From the NCBI GenBank assembly GCA_021613535.1, contig CP075496.1:5828001-5892000 (forward strand): DNA of 64,000 bases, in the 5' to 3' direction. This document shows positions 36,945 through 48,199 of this stretch, one piece after another. Origin of the DNA: Adineta vaga (Eukaryota; Rotifera). A program made the position numbers and the translations under genes. The notes beneath the pieces are model-generated. The model was not told the origin of the DNA. It saw nothing but the letters and a program-made list of their open reading frames with translations, and ran no database searches. Numbering within the stretch: the stretch's first letter is position 1; each line of letters opens with the position of its first letter.

Positions 36945-39934
36945 ATGATAAAATCAGATACACCCGTATCGAGTAATTTCGATCGACCAAAGTTATTACT
37001 TTTCAAATTTCTAGCACATCAGTAAGATTTATACTTTCTCACGAGTTTTTGAGTGACTCTTCTTGGTGATATTGTTTAAAGGATTCATCCATTTGCTTAT
37101 GCAGTCAATACTTTTCTTCGCCCAGCTTTGGATGATTGTCTTGAATTGATGCATACGACACCACAGGATACATTCAATGTTTTGTTATCACTTTCGCAAA
37201 CATTTACAAGATTTGCACCAGAAACAGAATTAATCTACGATGATATTCAACAATTTGCTAGTAATTAGATCTATCATTTACATTCCTTTCGTATTCACTA
37301 TCGATTTCTTTAGTTAAATTGAAAGATGCCATTGATAAATGTTTCACATCGCTCGATCCAAATACTATTCAACAGTCATCACAACTACTTCAATCAACTC
37401 ATGAAAGTCTGTTGGAAATTATTCAACAACAAGGTATGAATGATATTTAATAGATTTGATTCGACTGTAAGTTATATACATAGATGCAGAAAATACAACA
37501 TATACAAATATGTATAAAAATATGTCAGGTATTAATCTCAAGATTAATTAATAATTTCAACAAAAAGGTTATCCTTTTAGCGGTATTAACGAATTTGGAA
37601 AAGATCAATTCGTTACCAATGGAAATGCAAACCATTGATAAAACAAATCCTATGCAAAAATTGAATATTAATGGACGAAAAGGTTAGTAATTATTGAATA
37701 TTCATAGGATAAACTATAAGATGAAGATATTTAATTTATGATCTTGTTTTGTTGTTCTTATTTCTATTTTATTTTAGATGCAATAATTCGCCGTGAGTAT
37801 GCTCCTAAAACCATTGCTACAGCTCCAAATCGAACAACAACTATTACACCACCTCCTGGTATGCTACCACTTTCAAATAATCAATCATCCAAAATGTTTC
37901 CTCCACCAATAACAAACCAAAGTCAAACATTTCGAGATCAATCGAGTACAACCACATCATTTGTAATGCCTCCGATAGATCGAATGAAAAGTCTTTCAGT
38001 TTCTTCAACATCGTCGTTACCTACACGACCTATTTCCAATGTAAATCATCTAAGTGAATATGAAGTTTTTGACACAAGTACACAACCATTAAAGAAATCA
38101 ACAGCAAATATAGCTTCGTTTCCACCACGCCAAAATACATCACTCTTTACGTCCGTTACATCAACAGATGATAAAAAAGTCGAACCAACTACAAATCATA
38201 CGAATGATCAATATTCAACAACGTTAATCAATGATATAATGAAGAATAATCAGCCATGGTCTCAACCCAATTTTAATCTCCCAAATAAGATTACAAATCA
38301 ACCACGTAGTACACCGACACCTTCAAATAATGGCAGTATTCGTTTTAATAATATATTAGGATTACGTACAACATCATCAGTTATATCCTCTGTGTAAAAA
38401 ATATTATTTTATAAAATATAAGATTTGTTTCTTTGAATCCTTTTAGTCATGAAAACTCCGATGATAATTGGGATGATGATACTAATCGACAATACAATTT
38501 AAATAATCGATTTGCCACTCCAACTCCTGCTAATAGTTCTGAGTATGTAAAGAAAGATGATTAAATAGAAAGAAAGTATAGTCATAAATTTAGATGGCGT
38601 TTACCAAAAGAAAATCGTCGCAATAATGATGATCATCCATATTTCAATGAAACAAAATCGTTAACTCATCCTCATGTAACTGATGAATATATGCAAGAAT
38701 TTGCAACAAAACAACGTAGATTTCTACAGTATATTATTCTTAAGATATGAATAGATAGTTTCTTCTAGATCGACCTGCTTTACGTGGTGAACTTTCTATG
38801 ACATTTGGTACACCACAAAGTGGTCCACAAGCAACATGCTTACCAATTGGTGTCGGTTTATCTTATGATGAATTAACATTACTTTCATGTGATGTTCATC
38901 GAAGTGCACAACATGTTCGACTGTTTGATATTCAAACAGGACGATTGAAACATACAATTTCGAGTAATCAGGTACGACGAACATTGATTTCAAAAATCTT
39001 TTCCCACTTTCTGTATTTTAAAGCAAATGAAATTTCATCGTCCAGGTGCAATTATGAGTAACCCACGTAATAATATTTTAATTGTTGAAAGAGATTCAAT
39101 TTATATAACTGAATCCGATGGTCGTTTAATACAAACACTTGGACACCGTTCAATAAAACAATTATATGGTTTGTTTTATTCCTTGAATAAAATATCTCAC
39201 AAAGACAGTGTTCTTTTTTTTCTACTTATAGGAATTGCTTCATTTCGTGATCGTTATGTGTTAACAATTGATTCCAAAGCTACAGATAGTCAATCAGCAG
39301 AAACATGTCGTCTACTTTTATTTGATCCAAATAGTGGTCAATTAGTATTCGATCAAAATATTACAATCAATCAAGAATCAGAGGATATTCTTACGAATCA
39401 ATATACAAATCATATTCAAGGAAGAATTTTACCAGAATCAAATAGCAAACCAAGATTTCTTGCAGTACATAATGATGATATTTACATTGCAGATCTTGGT
39501 AGGATGTATAATTTTGTTTTAATATTCTTGTATGTATGTTTTGTTTTTGTAATGCAGGTCGTAGTTTAATTTATGGTACAAGTCTTCGCAATCAATTTGA
39601 TTTGACTTGTACAACTGTTTTTGGTGGTCATGGACGTGGAAATGGTGAAATGCATGATCCATCAGGTTTATTTATTGATTCTGGTGGAAATATCATTAGT
39701 GCTGATAGTAAAAATGATCGTGTTCAAGTAAGACATGATTGTTTTCAAAAGAATATTTCAATTATTTTTCTTTTCTAATAGTTATTTTCAGCCGATGGTG
39801 AATATAAAACAATATTTAAATTGAATGAACGTATAAAACGTCCATCGGGTATATGTGCAAATCGTGCTGGTACACAATTTTATGTTTCATGTTATTTAGC
39901 CGGTTGTGTTCGAGCATTTAACATTGGATACTAG
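36945..39934 (+). CDS. NHL-repeat beta-propeller protein
   Basis: Thirteen coding exons: 36945-37021, 37082-37260, 37314-37433, 37484-37528, 37581-37682, 37778-38393, 38447-38542, 38594-38715, 38769-38971, 39024-39168, 39232-39498, 39558-39727, 39782-39934. They total 2,295 nt, 764 residues. Residues about 26-130 are helical (FLRPALDDCLELMHTTPQD, ESLLEIIQQQ). Residues 175-440 are Ser/Thr/Pro/Asn-rich and disordered. From about 455 a six-bladed NHL propeller follows, with blades marked by FHRPGAIMSNPRNNILIVER, MHDPSGLFIDSGGNIISADS and IKRPSGICANRAGTQFYVSC. NHL propellers bind RNA or proteins, as in TRIM-NHL and Brat regulators, but this protein has no RING or B-box. A role in RNA binding is inference. 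A seeming frameshift after 37528 disappears if the acceptor ending at 37580 is used. Confidence 0.85.
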
Positions 39935-40236
39935 AAAACGAAAACTCAGAAATGTTCATTATTGAATTCATTCTTGTTACTGTTATTATTTCTTTTTTAA
40001 TTTGTGAATTAGCATTGTAGCAGATATAAGACAAACATTGAAATGTAATAGATACTTTGTCAATATGAAAACTTTTAAATATGAAATATCGGATATATGT
40101 GTGTGAAATGAGAGGATTTTGTATAGGTTTTTTTCTGAAAAAATAGCTCAAATATAGATTGTTTTATGCATTTATGTTAATAAAAGTTGTCTCGGTGTAT
40201 GATGGTGTTACTTGAGATTTATTAACGATATTTTCC
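39935..40236. other. 3' flank of the NHL gene
   Basis: AATAAA occurs near 40180 on the plus strand and could be the polyadenylation signal. Nothing else seen. Confidence 0.35.
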
Positions 40237-40302
40237 GCGATTTTAAAATTTATCTTAAAGTACAGTTGACTTTATCATCACCATTGATCATAGAGTTAAC
40301 CA
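40237..40302 (+). repeat. dispersed repeat, copy 1
   Basis: ATTTTAAAATTTATCTTAAAG then a stretch containing GACTTTATCATCACCATTGA. It matches 43785-43854 in the same orientation with about 85 percent identity. It lies just left of the fold-back repeat, so both may belong to one non-autonomous element family. Confidence 0.6.
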
Positions 40303-40337
40303 ACGCTTCGAATTCTACCGATTTCAATGTTGCGAAG

Positions 40338-40814
40338 CCGATTTTATAAACCTATCTAGTTTTTCTATGTGAATGATAGAGGCCAATATTTCATCTCATC
40401 ATACCATTGATTAAAAAGTTATCGAGCGCTTTTTCTCGTTTCTATTTCGATCTTACGACAACTAGGTTTTTTTAAAACCAACATGTTTTTCTGTCAGTAT
40501 ATTGAGGCGTTTTTGCATTGAAAAAAATTTTATTTATAAACCAAACACAGATTCAAAATCAGTACCAAAAACTGTACCGTATAGACTGTTTCATACCATG
40601 TTGAATACTTTCATTTTTACACCTCTATGGAAAAGTTTTAGCCCTTTAATCGCACTGCAGAAAACAAGGAAAAATGAAAGTGCTTAGAATGATTTGAAAC
40701 AGTCTATTCGGTGCTGATTTTGAATCTGTGTTTGGTTTATCAATAAAATTCTTTTTTCAATGCGAAAACACCCCAATATACTGATAGAAAAACTAGATAG
40801 GTTTATAAAATTGG
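40338..40814. mobile_element. fold-back inverted repeat, possible non-autonomous transposon remnant
   Basis: The left arm 40484-40593 and right arm 40689-40793 are inverted copies about 105-110 bases long at roughly 90 percent identity, sharing for instance AAACCAAACACAGATTCAAA. An outer block at 40338-40369 (ATTTTATAAACCTATCTAG) pairs with 40784-40814, so the left arm has an insertion of about 115 bases between its outer and inner parts. The spacer is about 95 bases. No transposase and no clear target-site duplication are seen. A MITE-like or fold-back element is the likeliest reading. Confidence 0.65.
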
Positions 40815-41857
40815 TTTCCAAGAGGTTAAATTGCTATCGTTTCGAGGATCACTGTCAGCATAGTTTTGAGGTTAGAGTCGATCTAAAAACATCTTTCGAC
40901 TCGGCTTAGGTTACTGAATCAGCAAGATCAATTTCAAAATAGAAAATATCGCATATTCCGTGAAAAGATGCACTTTTCTTAAAAGACAATTTCTGCGAGT
41001 TATTTCGCATTATTCGATGAAATTTTTTGCTAAGGGTAAAAATCTGTATACGTGATTAGCTCCCAAAACTCCACCAGAAGAGGTAAAAGAAAGAACAAAA
41101 AAATTTTTTACTCGAATTTTCTGTCGTCGATACCTTACTTCCTTTTCCTATGGTTATGTGAAAGTTTCAGACTTCAACTCTATTGACTAGATTTAGTTTT
41201 GCTTCTCTTTTTCGCCGTTAAATATATTCCTGATAAACACTTGTTATATACATTTCTATCGAAGATCGAATATATTGTTGTTTCGAATAGAGTCTAAGGG
41301 TCCAAACATTCTATAAAAAATAAAACAGAATTAAAACAAAAATAAATACATGATTGGTTCATTCTTATTTAAGTCAGGTAATGAACATCATTGGTCAAGT
41401 CTGTTTTAGTTTTTATAATGTGTCCATGGCCTATGACCGTCCATAGAATAGCAAGAATATGCACAGCTATATATTCCTCTTTTATGATGGCTTGACCTTG
41501 TTTATTGTTGAATATATAAATGGAATGACGAACAAAGAAGTATTGCTGTTATATGAAGAATATCAAGAAATAGTTCAAACAAAGTTTAGACTGAAGTCAA
41601 TATCAACGAATATACATTGAACTAATCAGATAAATTAGAAAAATGAACAATTATTTAAAAATAGCAATAGCTACTAGTTTCAGCTTATTCATCACATTTA
41701 CACTTTATAACGTTGTGAAGGGGAAGCGTGCGAGAAACTCACTCTTTCAGCAAATCATTGCTGATAATTTGCATCATTGATTCTTATATGCAGCCAATCG
41801 TATCAATCAACAAAGTATGTATTTCTGAAAAGTAAATTTTGCAATATTGCATACTAG
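40815..41857. other. intergenic region after the fold-back repeat
   Basis: No gene confirmed. A short open frame at 41643-41780 (start MNNYLKIAIATSFSLFITFT) has a hydrophobic start and could be an upstream exon of the membrane-protein gene that follows, but I could not find a phase-compatible splice. Confidence 0.35.
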
Positions 41858-42972
41858 TTATGTAGATAATACGTCAAAATTAAATTATCTTTATACAAAT
41901 GTCACTCAGATCTGTTATACCTTCTCCAGTTGTCTAATTCTCCTTGTGGCATCCGCATGGTATTGTGGTTCTAAAGTAGTATTTCGCTTACTGTTGGGAA
42001 TATTGACAATTGTTAATGCATGGTTATTTGGTCGATGGTGTGATGGTTTTCACTTTTGCTATTCAATCGATATATTAACTGCTTATTTTCTTGTATGGCA
42101 ATTCAGTTATGTTTCATTGCAATGGTGTTTACATCAACTCGCATGGCCTCATCTTATTTGTTATCAAGCATCAATTTGTATATTTATAGCTATTGAAGCC
42201 TTCATATTTCACGATCTGGTTTACCAATATTTTCCATGGTTAACTCTTATTTTAATTTGGTATCATTGCTTCTATGATGTGTAAGTATTATATGCATTCA
42301 CAAAAGACATCTTATGGAATTCGTTAATCATTTCTTTTTATTATGATAGTCGTCACATTTAGTTAGAATGACGGTTTCAGGATACTTAACAAGACATGGG
42401 ATTTCTGAAAACGAAAATAATTCTAGTTTTACATCAATAATAAGTGTTTTGTTAACTGATTATTTACTTTCTCATATTTATGCATAAATCGAGGATTTCA
42501 TTATCGCTTTATTTACTAATATCTGTTTATTTTTTTATGTAGGTTTTCAAGTTTACAGATTAATGGTCGAACACGTAATATGTTCAAAGATAGTCCCGTG
42601 AAATACGCAACGCGAACACATCAAGGATGTCCAGTTTTTTGCTTTTACACACATGACTTTGAAGATGGAAAAGATGCAACCAAAGGCGCTGAAGGTTTGG
42701 GTGATGGTGATTTTTTCGTACATAATTTGCTTCTTCTTTGGCTACTACCGCCAATGTCAATAATGATGGAAATACTGATACTTATTGGTTACACAATCAA
42801 TATACAAATCGCTCTTATGCTCACAGATTGGGTTCGTTCGCTTTGGAAAGAGCGAGGAATGCCGGCCTTACCTCTTCCTGTAGTCTTTAATTCAGCATAC
42901 GCTCTCATTGTTTACTTTCTCCTGGAAAAGCTAGATATTGATAATATCAAGATATCAGATTGTATGAAATAA
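41858..42972 (+). CDS. unrecognised multi-pass membrane protein (5' end unresolved)
   Basis: Two exons, 41858-42280 and 42543-42972, join in phase to about 284 residues ending in DNIKISDCMK. The protein has about six hydrophobic segments, is rich in Trp, Tyr and Cys (SAWYCGSKVVF, WLFGRWCDGFHFCYS), and has a polar loop PVKYATRTHQGCPVFCFYTH. I do not recognise a family. The start is missing: no in-frame ATG precedes the first exon before a TGA at 41826-41828. An ATG at 41788 would require a 26-base intron, which is too short to trust. Either an upstream exon exists or the gene has lost its start. Confidence 0.55.
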
Positions 42973-43991
42973 ATCAGTTGCCTACAGATGATGGAAGTTA
43001 AGTTTAATGAGTGAAAAAGTCATCTTCGATAGTAGAATGAAAAGAACTTCATTCTACCAATCATGAACAAGCCAGTTTGTTTCTATAAAGATTCGAAAAC
43101 TTTGTGAGACTTCATAAATTGTAACGAAAGCAAGGTAAATAGCACGGATTTTAATATTGTCTATTAGAGTTACCGAAAATATTATCAAAAATACCATGAT
43201 TACATTAGAAAGTTTCTGTAAAAACTATTAGTTTCCATACTTGTTATGGGATTTTATTAGAATTTTCCAAAATAACCTTAAATTTATTGTCTGATCCCAC
43301 AAACTAGAAGATATATATAAAAACACGTATTTTCTTCTTACATTCATCGTTTTTCTTTCGTGTTTACACTGTCTATAATTATTATCAAAGTTGAGGATGA
43401 GTGTGGGCGTAGATTCATCCACTTACGGTACACGAATAATTTTGTACTAACGAATATTAAGATGCTCATCAAATTACTTGATATTCTGAATATTATGTTT
43501 GAATGGTTGGAAGAGAAATACAATGAGAAAAAATCGATTGATACTTTCTACAGATGATCATTTAAATTATAACTGGAGCGGCATTCGAGCTTAGCTCGAT
43601 TGCGAAATATGGTGCTACAAAGTTGAAGAACCTCGGCAAATACTTATAAACCTCGAAGTAATAAATGATGTCGCTGCATCAATTATCTATCGTCTTAGCT
43701 AATCGTATCAGACTTAGCAATTGGCTTTTTCATGCGTATGCTAATTATTGTGATACGAAGCATAATGCATTTATGTGGATGGTCGTAATTTTAAAATTCA
43801 TTTCAAAGTAAGTACAGCTGACTTTGTCATCACCATTGGTCATAGGGTAAACCAATCAGTATGATGTTACGACCTATTTTCATTAACTACTTTCTTTTTC
43901 TTACTGTGCACTGTATTCCTAGGTCTTATGTTTTTGATTTATCATTATTTTGGTTTTTTAGATTGCATTCAATAATCAAGTCAACGACATA
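42973..43991. other. intergenic region upstream of MDH1
   Basis: Contains the second copy of the dispersed repeat (43785-43854). A splice acceptor (TTTTTTAG) ends at 43961, 31 bases before the MDH1 start codon. No coding frame looks real. Confidence 0.4.
43785..43854 (+). repeat. dispersed repeat, copy 2
   Basis: Direct-orientation match to 40237-40302, with a 4-base insertion (AAGTAAGTACAG against AAGTACAG) and scattered substitutions. Function unknown. Confidence 0.6.
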
Positions 43992-45355
43992 ATGTCATCA
44001 TCCGTAAGAGTAGCAATGCGAATCTTCTTTTAAAATGATATCTATATTTTGAAGGTTCAAAACTTTAAAGATCCAATTCGTGTTGTGATAACAGGTGCTG
44101 CAGGTCAAATTGCATATTCATTAATTCATCAAATTTGTAATGGTGATGTATTCGGAAAAGATCAGGTTTATTTCGAAACAAATCTATCGGCTTTTTATTA
44201 TATTAATAGTACTTTGCTGTTCATAGAGTGTTATTCTTCATCTCTTGGATATAACACCAGTAATGAGTGTACTTCAAGGTGTTGTCATGGAAATTGAAGA
44301 TACAAGTTTACCTTTAGTCAAAGGTAACATTTCATAGATAAATGTAGGACTAATAAATTTTATTGTTCGTTCAGGTGTTATACCTACGGATAATGAAGAA
44401 ATAGCTTTTAAAGATGTTGATGTTGCTTTATTTGTTGGTGCAATGCCACGTAAAGAAGGCATGGAACGTAAAGATCTATTAAATGCAAATGTTAAGATTT
44501 TCAAATCACAAGGTACTGCTCTTGATAAATTTGCCAAGAAGAATGTTAAAGTAAGTTTATTCATATCTATTTACAATCAAATATTTCGTTTAATTAGGTA
44601 CTTGTAGTTGGTAATCCAGCCAATACAAACTGTTATATCTTAGCTCATTATGCTCCATCAATTCCACGTGAAAATTTTACTTGTTTAACACGTTTAGATC
44701 ATAATCGTGCTAAAGCACAAATAGCGGCTCGATTGAAAGTATCACCCAATGCAGTCAAGAATGTAATCATTTGGGGTAATCATTCTTCAACACAATTTCC
44801 TGATGTTCGTTCAGCAACCGTATCAATAAATGGTAAAGAAACACCTGTTTATGAAGCCATTAAAGATGATCATTGGCTGAAAAATGATTTTGTTTCTGTA
44901 AGAAAACTTTTTATTGATAAAAGTCAATTCAACTATCCATATATATATTCATTTTTTGTTGTAGACTGTACAGAAACGTGGTGCAGCTGTGATTGCGGCA
45001 CGTAAACTTTCAAGTGCTATGTCAGCAGCCAAAGCAATCTGTGATCATGTTCGAGATTGGTGGCAAGGAACAAATGATGTATGATGGAAAAAGAAGCCTT
45101 TCATTTCTAGAATTCTAACGATTCATTTTTTGATTATTTTAGAACGAATGGGTCTCTATGGGTGTTGTAAGTGATGGATCGTATGATATTGAAAAGGGCT
45201 TAGTTTTTAGTTATCCAGTAAAGATAAAAAATGGTACAGTTTCTATTGTTCAAAGTTTAAAATTGGACGATTGGGCAAGAGAAATGATCGACAGAACACA
45301 TAAAGAATTGGTTGAAGAGAAGAATGATGCTTTAAAAGCGACTAATTCCGAATGA
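43992..45355 (+). CDS. MDH1: cytosolic malate dehydrogenase
   Basis: Catalyses reversible oxidation of malate to oxaloacetate with NAD in the cytosol, as part of the malate-aspartate shuttle. Seven exons: 43992-44003, 44055-44165, 44227-44323, 44375-44550, 44598-44897, 44965-45078, 45143-45355. They total 1,023 nt, 340 residues (cytosolic MDH is about 334). The NAD-binding glycine motif GAAGQI is at 18-23. The substrate arginine loop is [14 protein letters not shown]164 and D166 sit in [13 protein letters not shown], and the catalytic His194 in [13 protein letters not shown]. The cytosolic (MDH1) rather than mitochondrial type is clear from these motifs and from the lack of a transit peptide. 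The first coding exon is only 12 nt (Met-Ser-Ser-Ser). LACTB2 follows 216 bases downstream on the same strand. Confidence 0.97.
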
Positions 45356-45504
45356 CTAGATGGCAGCAACTTGAGATCGATGATTTAAAACTATATATAT
45401 ATATTCGATTTTTGTGATTGATTTCCTATTATTATTATTATTTTTATGAAACATAAAGTTTTTTACTGATTATCTTTTGAGATTTATCTATGTTGTGTTT
45501 TTCC

Positions 45505-45544
45505 AATAAAACTTTGTTGAACAGAACAAAAATATTGAATAAAT
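45505..45544 (+). terminator. MDH1 polyadenylation signals
   Basis: AATAAA occurs near 45506 and again near 45538, 150-185 bases after the MDH1 stop and just before the LACTB2 acceptor. This arrangement is expected inside a trans-spliced operon. Confidence 0.5.
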
Positions 45545-45571
45545 CATATTTGTTTGTTAATTAGAACAATT

Positions 45572-47287
45572 ATGGCAACTAATCTTGTTAAACTTCAAAC
45601 TATTGAACAATTATCACCATTGGTTCTACGTGTACTTGGTTGTAATCCAAGTCCAATGACATTACAAGGTACAAATACATATCTAATTGGAAACGGCAAA
45701 AAGTAAGTTATCATCAATAGATTTTTCATAGAGAAAATTAAAAGTCATTTACATAATTTGTCAGTCGAATTTTATTGGATGCTGGTCAAGGTGTTCCAGA
45801 ATATATTGATGGACTTAAAAATGCGATGACAAAAGATAATATTTCATTACAAGCAATTCTTATAACACATTGGCACCCTGATCATATCTATGGTATTAAA
45901 GATGTTCTTAAATTAGTTCAACAACGTATGTATCATACAAAAAAATTTCAGTAGATAAATTCAATTATTTCTAGCTGATTTACCTGTTTATAAACGTAAA
46001 CTTCTGGAAATGCCTGATACAACCAAATTGCAAGCGTATGGTATACCAGAAAATCCTGACACAATTGCTAATTTTACATTTATCAATAACAATAATGATC
46101 AATTTACTATGGAAACTCAAGGAGCTCATTTAAAGTAATTCAACTAGAATTTAAAGTTCATCTATTGTTATTTTTCTTTTTCTTCTCAAGAGCTATTCAT
46201 ACACCTGGTCATACAACTGATCATCTTTGTTATTGGCTTGAAGAAGAACAAGCACTTTTTGCTGGTGATACAATTCTTGGTCAAGGTACAACTGAATTTG
46301 AAGATTTATATGATTATTTAAATTCTCTCAAACTTATTTTGAATCTTTCACCGAAGAGAATCTATCCTGGACATGGACCTGTTGTTGAAAATCCTCAAGA
46401 AACAATTGAACATTATATATCACATCGTCAACAACGAAATGAACAAATTCTTGATGCATTGAAACAATCCGATGATGGTTTGAATCCGGAAGAAATCACC
46501 AAGATTGTTTATAAGGTAAATTTATTCGAAAAAATTGTGCTTTAAATAATTGTTCCTTTTTCATTTTATCATTCATTTTATCTTGTGTTTGATAAATCAT
46601 TTTTCGTTCATTGCATAAGTCGTCAGGCTCACATATGAAGTTATCACTTTCAATCAGAGATAGAGAACAATACTGGATAACGAGAGTGCGACATCCATAC
46701 TAAATAAGGAAATACAACGATGATAACGAATAACGAAGAAAAGGTTTATTTAAGCGTTTAGAGAATTACTAGTGTACCATTCTCAGTTAATATTCTCTTT
46801 TGAAATTATTTATAAATACTTGACAATTATGTTTGTCAATATTTTCTGGATGAATACAAATGATCACAACGTATTTCCAAAAAAAGACTTTCAATCCATT
46901 TGAGAAAAGTTTTAGAAAGTCGTACTGCTTGAACCTATGTCTCATTGTTTTTAGTGACTAATTTGTGACAACAATGTTCATTCAATCACACTTACCATCT
47001 TAGAGAGGAGAAGAATTAATATCCATGAAGAATAGGAAAGCAGATTTTTATTATGGATGCCACTTTAACCTTCTTTATATAAACTGTAATGTTTAGGATT
47101 TAGTAGAATCATTATTTCCTGCCGCTTGTCATAATGTTCGTAATCATTTACAAATGCTCAGTAAACAAAGTCATGTGGGTAAGTGTATCATTGAATTCTT
47201 TTAAACATTTATTTTTACATGGAAATAATTCTAGTTTTCAACAATAAAAATAACAAATGGTCATTACGAGTGAATTCATCCATCTAA
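45572..47287 (+). CDS. LACTB2: LACTB2-like metallo-beta-lactamase-fold endoribonuclease
   Basis: LACTB2 is a mitochondrial zinc-dependent single-strand endoribonuclease in mammals. Six exons (45572-45702, 45765-45925, 45975-46134, 46191-46515, 47097-47178, 47235-47287) total 912 nt, 303 residues; human LACTB2 is 288. The N-terminal [20 protein letters not shown] and GTNTYLIG match the family closely. Zinc ligands are HWHPDH at 79-84, [28 protein letters not shown] and IYPGHGP. The C-terminal winged-helix part includes [20 protein letters not shown] and a KWSL end. Intron 4 is 581 bases, about ten times the local norm. A splice acceptor (TTAG) ends at 45564, eight bases before the ATG, and MDH1 lies just upstream, so the two could share one transcript. 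Confidence 0.93.
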
Positions 47288-48199
47288 ATTCTTCCATTTA
47301 TTGTCTTTCTATTTGATTAATAAAATATTTTTAATCGATTATATTATTTGTATCTTTCACTAATGATTATATTCGAACAGATGCAAAATAAGATGATGAC
47401 ACATGTATTGAAATATAACATATTACGAAAACGTGGTTCTAAATCACCTGATCGATACCAAAATGCCTATGAAGAAAATCAGAAGATGTCATTGAAACAA
47501 TCGAAATCTTCACTATACCAAACATAAATGTGAACCAAGTAAAAAGATCAAACAAATACTCAAACAGATAAATGTTGCTTTGATATGATCAAAGAAAAAT
47601 ATACTACCAAATGTTGTCTAAAGAGAAAAGATTTTATCGATAAAAAAAAGAAGTACTTTGAAAACTTTATTTACCAGAACAAAGATAGTTGTGAGAACAG
47701 TAATACCAAATGTTGTCTAAAGAGAAAAGATTTTATCAATAAAAAAAAAGTAATTTGAAAACTCTATTTACCAGAACAAAAATAGTTGTGAGAACAGTAA
47801 TAATAATAAACGAGATACGATCCTAGGAAAGTAAGAAAATATTATTCTTTACATGGAATAAATATTTTATTTTATGAATGAATCTTTACTCGCGATCTTG
47901 TTTCACCAAAAAGTGGATGGTCAGTAAGATCAGCAGGATAGGTTGAACGAGATGCCATGTTTTTCAAAGAAAGAATTTACTCACTCATACTCATACAAAT
48001 GTATATGATACTTGTAGACTAGGATAGGTCATTTCGAACCAATGGAAGATTTAGAATTTCTTTTTTTAAATGAGTAATATCTCTTACGTCACATGTCAAG
48101 AAGAATACAGTGGTCGCTACTTGTTTATCTTCACCTCATTGAAAGTTTTTATCTATTATCTATCTACATTTGGCGCTAACTACGAATCAGTTATCTTAC
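47288..48199. other. intergenic region with tandem repeat
   Basis: No convincing gene. Short protein-like stretches near 47390-47525 have stops in every frame. The region contains the two-copy repeat at 47603-47803 and the promoter of the giant gene. Confidence 0.4.
47603..47803 (+). repeat. two-copy tandem duplication, unit about 100 bp
   Basis: Copies start at 47603 and 47703 with TACCAAATGTTGTCTAAAGA and end with GATAGTTGTGAGAACAGTAA or its one-base variant. They differ at only a few bases plus small indels in the A-run, so the duplication is recent. Confidence 0.85.

Noticed and set aside
37529-37630. Apparent frameshift in the NHL gene
   Set aside because: Using the acceptor ending CCTTTTAG at 37580, not the earlier one at 37567, restores the frame with a normal 52-base intron.
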